NCBI RefSeq assembly: GCF_040782645.1
Contig: NZ_CP160403.1
Coordinates: 3,038,001 to 3,102,000, forward strand
Direction of reading: 5' to 3'
Length of the DNA: 64,000 nucleotides
From: Streptomyces sp. HUAS ZL42
GTDB lineage: Bacteria; Actinomycetota; Actinomycetes; Streptomycetales; Streptomycetaceae
The translations under genes and the position numbers were made by a program. How positions within the stretch are numbered: position 1 is the stretch's first letter; every line of letters begins with the position of its first letter. Below the pieces are notes generated by a model. It worked only from the letters and a program-made list of their open reading frames with translations, did no database searches and was not told the DNA's origin. Positions 26,988 to 34,670 of this stretch are shown piece by piece.

Positions 26988-29039
26988 GTGAACCAGCCTG
27001 CCGAAAACCAGATCAGTCAGGGCACGGTCAGCCTGGCGCAGTCGTCACCCACCGTCGGAACCTTCCGCGAGCGGGAGGGCGCGCTGGAGTGGAGCGGCCG
27101 TCAGGAGACCCTGCGTATCGAACCGTGGGGGCCGGACGCGGTCCGGGTCCGGGCCCGGCTGGGCGGTCCGGTCCTGGAGGGTCTGCCGGGTGCGCTGCTC
27201 GACGACGCCCCGTCGACCTCGTACACCGTCAAGGTCGAGGACGGGCAGGGGCAGTTGACCGTCGGTGCGCTGACGGTCGTCGTCTGTGCCGAGGGCCTGA
27301 TCCGCTTCCTGCGCACGGAGGACTCCTCCGAGCTCCTCGCCGAGCAGCGGGCCCACTTCTGGTGGCCCGGCTCCCGCCTCTACACGGCCGTCGGCAACGG
27401 CCACCACCGCCTGGAGCAGCGCTTCGCCGCCTACGACGACGAGAAGCTGTACGGCCTCGGCCAGCACCAGCACGGCCGGCTCGACCAGAAGGGCCTGGTC
27501 CTCGACCTGGTCCAGCGCAACGCCGAGGTCGGCATCCCGGTCCTCGCCTCCAGCCGCGGCTACACCCTCCTGTGGAACAACCCGGCGATCGGGCGCGTGG
27601 AGCTCGCGCACAACGGCACGCGCTGGGTGGCCGACTCGGCCCGCCAGATCGACTACTGGATCACCGCGGGCACCCCGGCCGACGGCCAGCGCCGCTACAG
27701 CGCGGTGACCGGCCGTACGCCGATGCTGCCGGAGTGGGCGGCGGGCTTCTGGCAGTGCAAGCTGCGCTACCGCACACAGGACGAACTCCTCGCCGTGGCA
27801 AGGGAGTACAAGCGGCGGGGCCTGCCCGTCTCCGCCATAGTGTGCGACTTCTTCCACTGGACGCACCTGGGCGAGTGGAAGTTCGACCCGAAGGAGTGGC
27901 CCGACCCGGCGGCGATGGTGCGCGAGCTGGAGGAGCTCGGCATCAAGCTGGTCGTCAGCGTCTGGCCCTCGGTCTCGCCGCTCTCCGAGAACCACCCGGT
28001 GATGGAGCAGCGCGGGTACTTCATCGGCACCCAGTACGGCCCGATGGCCCACGCCGACTGGCCCGACAAGGGGGTCGCCTCCACCGTCCAGGTCGCCTTC
28101 TACGACGCGACGAACCCTGACGCCCGCGAGTTCGTGTGGTCGCGCGTGCGCGACAACTACCTTGCTCCGTACGGCATCACGGCCTTCTGGCTGGACGCCT
28201 GCGAGCCCGAGCTGAAGCCCGGCTTCCAGGAGAACCTGCGCTACTGGGCGGGCCCCGGCCTGGAGGTCGGCAACATCTACCCGGCCGAGAACTCCCGCAC
28301 CTTCTACGAGGGCCTGCTCGCGTCCGGCGAGGACGAGGTGATCACCCTCAACCGCTCGGCCTGGGCGGGCAGCCAGCGCTACGGCGCCGCCCTGTGGTCC
28401 GGCGACATCGGCACCGACTTCGCGACCCTGCGCCGCCAGATCGCCGCCGGCCTCAACACCGCGCTGTCCGGCATCCCGTGGTGGAACACCGACATCGGCG
28501 GCTTCCACGGCGGCGACCCGGACGACCCGGCGTACCGCGAGGTCATGGTCCGCTGGTTCCAGTTCGGCGCGCTGTCCCCGCTGATGCGCCTGCACGGTTT
28601 CCGTGACCCGGGAATGCCGCTGGGCCCGGCGATGACCGGCGGTCCCAACGAGGTCTGGTCGTACGGCGAGGAGGCCGGCGCGATCCTGGAGCGGTACCTG
28701 AGGCTGCGCGAGCGTCTGAAGCCGTACGTGCTCCGGGTCATGCGGGAGGCCCACGAGGAGGGACTGCCCGTCATGCGCCCCCTGTTCCTCGAGTTCCCGG
28801 ACGACCCCGCGACCTGGTCCGTCGACGACGCGTACCTCTTCGGCGGTGACCTGCTCGTCGCCCCGGTGCTGACGGCGGGCGCCACGACCCGCACGACGTA
28901 CCTCCCGGCGGGCGCGGCCTGGACGGACGCGTGGACCGGTGGGACGTACGAGGGTGGCACGACCGTCACGGTCGACGCCCCGCTGGACCGCATCCCGCTG
29001 TTCCTGCGGGACGGGGCGCGGCTGCCCGTGGCTCAGTAG
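26988..29039 (+). CDS. GH31 glycosidase, probable alpha-xylosidase
   Basis: A 683-residue GH31 enzyme without a signal peptide, so probably cytoplasmic. The (beta/alpha)8 domain carries the nucleophile in FWLDACEPE (Asp403) and the acid/base in LWSGDIGTDF (Asp473), with IPWWNTDIGGF and LMRLHGFRDPG nearby. This pattern is that of YicI-like alpha-xylosidases more than of alpha-glucosidases. In a xyloglucan pathway it would remove the non-reducing xylosyl branch from imported oligosaccharides. It lies 53 nt after lacI on the same strand, so lacI-GH31 is likely one operon. The start GTG 26988 has only a weak ribosome-binding site. Confidence 0.85.
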   Translation: MNQPAENQISQGTVSLAQSSPTVGTFREREGALEWSGRQETLRIEPWGPDAVRVRARLGGPVLEGLPGALLDDAPSTSYTVKVEDGQGQLTVGALTVVVCAEGLIRFLRTEDSSELLAEQRAHFWWPGSRLYTAVGNGHHRLEQRFAAYDDEKLYGLGQHQHGRLDQKGLVLDLVQRNAEVGIPVLASSRGYTLLWNNPAIGRVELAHNGTRWVADSARQIDYWITAGTPADGQRRYSAVTGRTPMLPEWAAGFWQCKLRYRTQDELLAVAREYKRRGLPVSAIVCDFFHWTHLGEWKFDPKEWPDPAAMVRELEELGIKLVVSVWPSVSPLSENHPVMEQRGYFIGTQYGPMAHADWPDKGVASTVQVAFYDATNPDAREFVWSRVRDNYLAPYGITAFWLDACEPELKPGFQENLRYWAGPGLEVGNIYPAENSRTFYEGLLASGEDEVITLNRSAWAGSQRYGAALWSGDIGTDFATLRRQIAAGLNTALSGIPWWNTDIGGFHGGDPDDPAYREVMVRWFQFGALSPLMRLHGFRDPGMPLGPAMTGGPNEVWSYGEEAGAILERYLRLRERLKPYVLRVMREAHEEGLPVMRPLFLEFPDDPATWSVDDAYLFGGDLLVAPVLTAGATTRTTYLPAGAAWTDAWTGGTYEGGTTVTVDAPLDRIPLFLRDGARLPVAQ

Positions 29040-29057
29040 CCCGCGCGTCCCATGAAC

Positions 29058-29094
29058 GTGCGGCCGGTCCTCGTAGGGGAGGGACCGGCCGCAC
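29058..29094. terminator. Hairpin between convergent GH31 and chorismate mutase remnant
   Basis: The 13-bp arms 29058-29070 and 29082-29094 are exactly complementary with an 11-nt loop. It lies 18 nt after the GH31 stop and before the minus-strand stop at 29108, so it can serve both. Confidence 0.75.
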
Positions 29095-29107
29095 TCGTGT
29101 CGAGGGG

Positions 29108-29721
29108 TCAGCGGCAGACCGAGGCCAGGGAGCGGACGAGGGCGCGGGTGTGGAGGGCGTCCGGATGCTGCTCGTGGTGGACCTGGAGGGCGGCGAGGGC
29201 GAGCTGAGGGTGGCGGGTCGGGGCGGTGCGCTCGGGGGTGGTGGCGGCCGGGGAGCGAACCAGGCCGGAGTTGATGCGGTTGATCGTCCGACGGACCACG
29301 CTCAGGTCCGGCTCGGTGGTCGGGGCCTGGTCGGGGTGAGCGGTCCAGTGGCGGAAGAGGGCGCGCTGGACGGTCTTGTCGGCCTCGATCCGGTCGCGGA
29401 AGATCCGCCGGGCCTCGTCCGGGTCGGCGCCGATCTGCTGGGCCCGCGCGGCCACGGTGTCGAGGACCTGCTGCTCGCGGGCCGGGTCGTCGATGGGGCT
29501 GTCGGTGCCCCACTTCGCGGCCGCGACCAGGTCGGCGGTGGCGAGGCTCCCCCACTGCCTGAAGGGCGTGGGAGGTACCCCCAGGCGGAGAGGGCGGCGA
29601 CAGGGTGCAAGGACGAGAGCGCCGGGGCTGGGGCCGCCGTCGCGGGGACCGGCACGGTGAACAGGGCGGCAGCGGCGGCCGCGGCGATCAGGGTGCGGCG
29701 AAGGGGGGCGGAGTTACGCAT
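29108..29721 (-). pseudogene. Secreted chorismate mutase gene broken by a 38-nt insertion
   Basis: A signal peptide frame starts at ATG 29721 (MRNSAPLRRTLIAAAAAAALFTVPVPATAAPA). The mature AroQ-type chorismate mutase domain (LATADLVAAAKWGTDSP..., ARRIFRDRIEADKTVQRALFRHW, RRTINRINSGLV) continues to the stop at 29108 but in another frame. Between them lies a 38-nt palindromic element at 29546-29583. Removing exactly those 38 nt joins the two frames into ...LSALATADLVAAAKW... without any stop. The protein would have been an exported gamma-class (periplasmic-type) chorismate mutase that converts chorismate to prephenate. Without correction the gene makes only a nonsense-tailed signal peptide. A sequencing error is unlikely because the element itself is recognisable. 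Confidence 0.8.
29546..29583. repeat. 38-nt palindromic insertion in chorismate mutase gene
   Basis: The element begins GCTCCCCCA, forms an imperfect hairpin and ends GGTACCCCCA. A related element with the same ends occurs at 52212-52242. Its excision in silico restores the host reading frame exactly. It resembles short dispersed palindromes of Streptomyces that carry no gene. Confidence 0.65.
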
Positions 29722-29749
29722 GGAGCCCGTGTAACCCCACCCCGTTCGC

Positions 29750-30463
29750 TCAACTGCTGCTGACCGTCAGGTTGTTGGTGACGAAGTCCATGCCGCCGGA
29801 CGACGAGGTGATCTCGTAGCCGAACTGCACGTCACCGATCGTCTCGTTGCCGAACCAGCCCTTGGTGTCCTTGATCCACTTGAGGATCGGGAGGATGTTC
29901 ACCGTGCCGGAGCCGGAGTTGGAGGTGCGTACGAACGAGAAGACCTCGTTCGAGCCGTTGTTGCCCTTGTAGACGGTCCAGGTGTGACCGCCCAGCGTCA
30001 GGTTGCCCTGGGAGGTCCCGAGCGGGCCGACTGCTCCGGTCTTGTTCACCCAGAGCATGATCTCGTAGTCGTAGTCCGTGTCCCAGATGTCGTACGACGT
30101 GTTGTACGCGCCCGAGGACGGGACGGTGACGTTGTAGTTGCTGCTGAGCGACCCCAGCGAGGTGATCGTCTTGTTGATCACCTTCTTGGCGTTGGGATAG
30201 GACTTGATGCCGCCGGTGTTGGGGTGGTTGGCCCAGACGCCCCAGCTGGTGCCGGAGTTGGCCCAGATGCACTGGCTGCCGGCGCCGGAGCCCCAGATGT
30301 TGTTGTAGAGCGTGTAGCCGTTCAGGGTCGTGTTGCCCCACTGGTCGCAGGAGCTCCACACGGCGGCCGAGGCGGGGGCGGAGGCCAGGCCTATGGTCGC
30401 GCCGAGCGCGAGGACCGGGGCCAGCAGGGCTTTGGTGACCCTGCTCAGCGTGCGTTTTGCCAT
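29750..30463 (-). CDS. Secreted GH12 endo-beta-1,4-glucanase/xyloglucanase
   Basis: A 237-residue exported enzyme with a Sec signal peptide (MAKRTLSRVTKALLAPVLALGATIGLASAPASA). The GH12 jelly-roll domain fills the rest, with no carbohydrate-binding module. The nucleophile Glu134 is in DYEIMLW and the acid/base Glu217 in QFGYEI. GH12 members hydrolyse beta-1,4-glucan or xyloglucan backbones; the neighbouring GH74, GH95, GH42 and GH31 genes favour xyloglucan. The start is ATG 30463 with AAGGG 6 nt upstream, 35 nt after the GH95 gene, so it is the last gene of the operon. Confidence 0.9.
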   Translation of the reverse strand: MAKRTLSRVTKALLAPVLALGATIGLASAPASAAVWSSCDQWGNTTLNGYTLYNNIWGSGAGSQCIWANSGTSWGVWANHPNTGGIKSYPNAKKVINKTITSLGSLSSNYNVTVPSSGAYNTSYDIWDTDYDYEIMLWVNKTGAVGPLGTSQGNLTLGGHTWTVYKGNNGSNEVFSFVRTSNSGSGTVNILPILKWIKDTKGWFGNETIGDVQFGYEITSSSGGMDFVTNNLTVSSS

Positions 30464-30498
30464 GGTGTCCCTTCCATGGGTGGGGGGAATTGCGCGGG

Positions 30499-32694
30499 TT
30501 ACCACGCCCCCAGGGTGAGGACGCGGTCTTCTCCGGCGACGAGGTCGAGCGGCTGAGCGCCGGAGGAAGTCCGGAGTTCGACGCCGTGGGTGCGCGTGGG
30601 GCGGATCACCGCGGTCGCTTCTTGTGGGCTCCAGGCGAGGTCGAGTTCCGCCCCGAACCGGGTGCGGATGCCGCGGAGTTCGCCGCTCGGGTACGCCGTC
30701 GGGAGCGCGGGCAGCAGGATCAGGCGGTCCGGCGTGGACTGCACGAGCATCTCGATCAGCACGGCGGGCAGGGTGTGCGCGGCGTCCGCGTTGTAGACGT
30801 CGCGGTGGGGGTAGTGCGCGCTCATGAGGGAGGCGTGGAAGAAGTCGCCGTCCAGGACCTGGCCGAGCGCGTGGGCCACGCGGTGGCCGTCCCGGAGGCG
30901 GGCCGCGATCAGCGCGTGGTGCAGATGACCGTGGGCCGAGTCGTTCTCGGCGCCGCGCAGTTCGAGGGCGCGTCGGGCGGCGGCCGCGAGCTTCGGGGTG
31001 TCGTACGGGTTGATCTCGTCGAGCGGCCAGACGCCGTAGAGGTGGCTGAGATGGCGGTGGTCGTAGGTGTCGTCGAGGCCGGGCCGGGCCCATTCGGCGA
31101 GGGCGCCGTCGGTGTTGACGCGGTGGGGCGGCAGGCGGTCGGCGAGGGCGCGCCAGCGGTCGGCGTGCTCGGGGTGGTACTCGGCGGCCGTGAGCAGGGC
31201 GTGGCGGGCGGCCGAGAGGTCCATCGCCGCGTTGATCGCGCCCCAACTCGCGTTCGCGGGCCGGTTCTCGGGCGAGTAGGAGGGGACCACGACCAGGTGG
31301 CCGTCGGTGTCGGTGCGGGTTAGGAAGTCCTCGTAGAACAGGGCGAGTTCGGCGAGGACGGCGGCGGTGCGGGGGTCCCGCTCGCCGCGGGTCTCGTCGT
31401 GGTCGACGAGCGGTTTGAGGAGCCAGTCGGCGCCGGCGGTCCACAGGTGGAGCGGGTATTCGCGGCTGAAGTGGTACGAGCGCCCCGACTCGCCGTCCGA
31501 GTGTGCGGGGCTGACGACCCCCCGGGCGCCGAAGACCGTGCGGGCGTTCTCCCGCCAGTCCCCCAGCTGACCGTGGATCAGGTTCGCGTGGGCCTCGGTC
31601 ACCTCGGGGAGTGCGGCGGCCGCGGCGGAGGAGGTCTGGAGGTTGAGGTTGGCGTCATAGGTGAACGCTCCGGACCATGCCGTGTCCCAGTCGCCGGTCC
31701 ACAGGCCGGTGAGGCGGGGCGGGAGGAGCCCGGCGGCGGAGAGCAGGTGGTAGCGGCCGGCGGCGAAGAGCCGCTCCACGAGGGCCGCACTGCGCGGGTG
31801 CTTGAGCAACTCGGAACCGGGCAGGGCGCGTTCGGCCGGGTCGGCGCCGAGGTCGAGCGTGACTCGTTCGTAGGCGGTGCGGTGGAGGTGGGTGTGGCGG
31901 GCGAGGAGGTCGTCGTACGACCCCTCGTCGAGCAGGGCGCGCAGGGCCCGCGTCTCCTCGGCGACGTCCGGTTCGCCGGTGTGGCGCCGCACCCGGGTGA
32001 GCAGCAGTACGGCGTCGGCGCCCTCGACCCGGGCGCCGGGCGGGACGAGGGACGTGCCGCCGCCCGAGACCGCGACGAGGGTGACTCCGGTGTAGGCGCG
32101 GTCGCTGTCCGGGTAGCGGGCGCGAAGGGTCAGGGCGGCGCCCTCGGGGGTGAGGAGCGTGCCGTGGCCGACGCGCAGTCCCCGGGGCGCGCCCGGGAGC
32201 CGGTGGTCCAGTGAGATGTCGAGGGTGAGCTCCCGGGCGGTGACCCGCTGGACGATCACGTCGTCCGCGCGGGAGACGAAGACACGGCTCGTCCAGTCGG
32301 CGCATTCGGCGGTGACCTCGCCCGTGGCGAAGTCGACGCGGCGGCGGTAGCGGTGCCGGTGATCCGCGGACGGGCGCCGCAGTCGTACCTGGAAGGCGGG
32401 GTGGAAGGGCTGCACCCACTGCAGCGGCCTGCCGTCCGTGAAGCCCTCGGCGGCGGTGAGGTCACCCGCGAGCAACCGGTCCTGGAGTTCGGGGAGTTCG
32501 GCCGCGAGGTGCGGCGGGCGGGCGTTCTCGCCGCCGTTGGGGCGGACGAGGGTGTGGTGGGTGACGATGATCCGGTCGTCGTTCGGATCACCGAACGCGA
32601 GGGCGCCGTGATGGCCGTTGCCGCTCAGGAAGCCGTCCTCCCAGCGGGTGGACGGCTGTGGCTCCCAGGTTCCGTGGACGAGTGCGCGTGTCAT
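30499..32694 (-). CDS. GH95 alpha-L-fucosidase (or alpha-L-galactosidase)
   Basis: A 731-residue GH95 enzyme without a signal peptide. The N-terminal beta-domain (WEDGFLSGNGHHGALAFGD) and the (alpha/alpha)6 catalytic domain are visible. The family's general-acid Glu is in SYSPENRP (Glu476), the paired Asn in YDANLNLQTS, and the late Asp region in YNADAAHTLPAVLIEML. GH95 enzymes invert alpha-1,2-L-fucosyl (or L-galactosyl) linkages such as the fucosyl cap of plant xyloglucan. The ATG overlaps the GH42 stop (ATGA). It acts, by inference, on imported oligosaccharides before the galactosidase. Confidence 0.85.
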   Translation of the reverse strand: MTRALVHGTWEPQPSTRWEDGFLSGNGHHGALAFGDPNDDRIIVTHHTLVRPNGGENARPPHLAAELPELQDRLLAGDLTAAEGFTDGRPLQWVQPFHPAFQVRLRRPSADHRHRYRRRVDFATGEVTAECADWTSRVFVSRADDVIVQRVTARELTLDISLDHRLPGAPRGLRVGHGTLLTPEGAALTLRARYPDSDRAYTGVTLVAVSGGGTSLVPPGARVEGADAVLLLTRVRRHTGEPDVAEETRALRALLDEGSYDDLLARHTHLHRTAYERVTLDLGADPAERALPGSELLKHPRSAALVERLFAAGRYHLLSAAGLLPPRLTGLWTGDWDTAWSGAFTYDANLNLQTSSAAAAALPEVTEAHANLIHGQLGDWRENARTVFGARGVVSPAHSDGESGRSYHFSREYPLHLWTAGADWLLKPLVDHDETRGERDPRTAAVLAELALFYEDFLTRTDTDGHLVVVPSYSPENRPANASWGAINAAMDLSAARHALLTAAEYHPEHADRWRALADRLPPHRVNTDGALAEWARPGLDDTYDHRHLSHLYGVWPLDEINPYDTPKLAAAARRALELRGAENDSAHGHLHHALIAARLRDGHRVAHALGQVLDGDFFHASLMSAHYPHRDVYNADAAHTLPAVLIEMLVQSTPDRLILLPALPTAYPSGELRGIRTRFGAELDLAWSPQEATAVIRPTRTHGVELRTSSGAQPLDLVAGEDRVLTLGAW

Positions 32695-34670
32695 GGGCGC
32701 AACACCACCACACCGTAGCGGCCGAGGGCGACCGTGTCCGTGACCGTCGTGCCGGTGAGGAGGTCGCGGTGCCTGCCCGGCACGTCGACGGTCACGGGCT
32801 CGCGCCCGTGGTTGAGCAGGAACAGCAGCTCACCGCGGCGCACGGCCTCGACGCCGGCCGGGAGACCGTCGAGCACGGGCCGGGCACCGGCGTCGGCGGC
32901 GATGCGGGCGAGGAGTTCGCGCAGCGCCTCGGGTTCCGGGAGGGTCGAGAGGTACCAGGCGCGCCCCCTGCGCAGTACGGCCGGCAGTCCGTCGAGTTCG
33001 CCGCCCTTGTAGGGGAGGGTGAAGTCGGCTTCCCCGGCCTCGATCTCCTCCGACCACAGCGTGCCACGGAAGCCCTCGCACTCGGCGTGCTCCCCCGCGT
33101 CCAGCGGCCACCACTCGTGCAGGGTGCGGATGCCGAACAGCTCGCGCAGCCGGACGTCCATGCCGCCGGGTCGCACCCGGTCGTCCTCGTCGGCGACGCC
33201 GGTGAGGAAGCCGCAGACGAGTGTGCCGCCGCCGCGGACGTACGCGACGAGGTTGTCGATCGCCGCGTCGGTGAGCGCGTACAGCTGGGGGACGACGACG
33301 AGTTCGTACGCCGTGAGGTCGTGCTCCGGGTGGGCGAAATCGGCGGTGAGGTGAGCCTCCCAGAGGGCGCGGTGCCAGGCGGTGAGGACGGCCGGGTAGT
33401 CGACCTCGGTGGAGAGACGGCCCTCGTGGGCGCCGGCCCACCAGGAGTGCCAGTCGTGCAGGATCGCGATGTCGTGGGATGCGTGACTGACCGTCACTTC
33501 GCCGCTCAGCGTCGCGAGTTCGGCGCCGAGCTGCTTGACCTCCTGGTACGTACGCCCCTGCTCCCCCGCGTGGCCGACCATCCCGGAGTGGAACTTCTCG
33601 GCGCCCTGCCGGGACTGGCGCCACTGGAAGTAGCAGACGGCGTCCGCGCCGCGGGCGACGGCCTGGAGGGACCACAGACGGTTGAGGCCGCGCGGCTTGG
33701 GGTGGTTCACGCCGCGCCAGTTGACCGGGCCCGCCGCCTGCTCCATGAGCATCCAGGGGCCGCGGGCCTGCGAGCGGGTCATGTCCTGGACGAGCGCGCC
33801 GTGCTGGGCACCGAGGGGATCGCGGGGGTCGGGGTAGAGGTCGACGGAGACGACGTCCTCCTCCTCGGCCCAGCGCCAGGCGTCCTGGCCCGTCCACAGG
33901 GGCATGAAGTTCGTGGTGACCGGGATGTGCGGGGTGTGCCGGGCGACGATGTCGCGCTCGGCGGTGTAGCACTGAAGGAGCGCGTCGGACGTGAAGCGCC
34001 GGAAGTCCAGCACCTGGGTGGGGTTCCTCAGGTAGTGCGGGGTGCGCGGCGGCAGGATGCCGTCCCAGCTGTCGTAGCACTGGCTCCAGAAGGCCGTGCC
34101 CCAGGCGGTGTTGAGGTCCTCGAGGGTGCCGTACTTCTCCCGCAGCCAGCGGCGGAAGGCGGCGGCCGCCTCGTCGCCGTAGTCGAAGGTGCAGTACTCG
34201 TTGTTGATGTGCCACATCGTGAGGGCGGAGTGGCCGGCGTAGCGGGCGGCGAGGTCCTCGGTGATGGCGGCGGCGTAGCGGCGGTAGGTGGCGCTGGAGT
34301 GCGAGAAGTGCTGGCGGCCGCCCCACCACTCGGTGCGGCCGTCGGCGTCGCGGGGCAGGGTGTCCGGGTGCAGACGGCCCATCCAGGGCGGGGGTGAGGA
34401 GGTGGGGGTGGCGAGGACCACGCCGATGCCGTTCGCGTGCAACAGGTCCATCAGTCTGTCCAGCCAGCCGAACTCCCGGGACCCGGGCTGGGGTTCCAGC
34501 TTCGCCCAGGAGAAGACACCGAGCGTGACGGAGTTGACGCCGGCGTCCCGCATGAGCCGGACGTCCTCGTGCCAGGTCTCCTCGGGCCACTGCTCGGGGT
34601 TGTAGTCGCCGCCGAAGAGGATGCGGCCGCGGGTGGCGTCGGCGAGGCTCGGCTGTCGGTGCACCGCCAT
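32691..34670 (-). CDS. GH42 beta-galactosidase
   Basis: A 659-residue GH42 enzyme with no signal peptide. The TIM-barrel domain starts at FGGDYNPEQWP; the acid/base is Glu158 in MWHINNEY and the nucleophile Glu310 in LMEQAAGPVNW. Trimerisation-type and C-terminal beta domains follow. In this operon it would remove galactose from xyloglucan side chains once fucose is gone. The start ATG 34670 overlaps the GH74 stop, and its own stop overlaps the GH95 start. The three genes are therefore tightly coupled. Confidence 0.9.
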   Translation of the reverse strand: MAVHRQPSLADATRGRILFGGDYNPEQWPEETWHEDVRLMRDAGVNSVTLGVFSWAKLEPQPGSREFGWLDRLMDLLHANGIGVVLATPTSSPPPWMGRLHPDTLPRDADGRTEWWGGRQHFSHSSATYRRYAAAITEDLAARYAGHSALTMWHINNEYCTFDYGDEAAAAFRRWLREKYGTLEDLNTAWGTAFWSQCYDSWDGILPPRTPHYLRNPTQVLDFRRFTSDALLQCYTAERDIVARHTPHIPVTTNFMPLWTGQDAWRWAEEEDVVSVDLYPDPRDPLGAQHGALVQDMTRSQARGPWMLMEQAAGPVNWRGVNHPKPRGLNRLWSLQAVARGADAVCYFQWRQSRQGAEKFHSGMVGHAGEQGRTYQEVKQLGAELATLSGEVTVSHASHDIAILHDWHSWWAGAHEGRLSTEVDYPAVLTAWHRALWEAHLTADFAHPEHDLTAYELVVVPQLYALTDAAIDNLVAYVRGGGTLVCGFLTGVADEDDRVRPGGMDVRLRELFGIRTLHEWWPLDAGEHAECEGFRGTLWSEEIEAGEADFTLPYKGGELDGLPAVLRRGRAWYLSTLPEPEALRELLARIAADAGARPVLDGLPAGVEAVRRGELLFLLNHGREPVTVDVPGRHRDLLTGTTVTDTVALGRYGVVVLRP

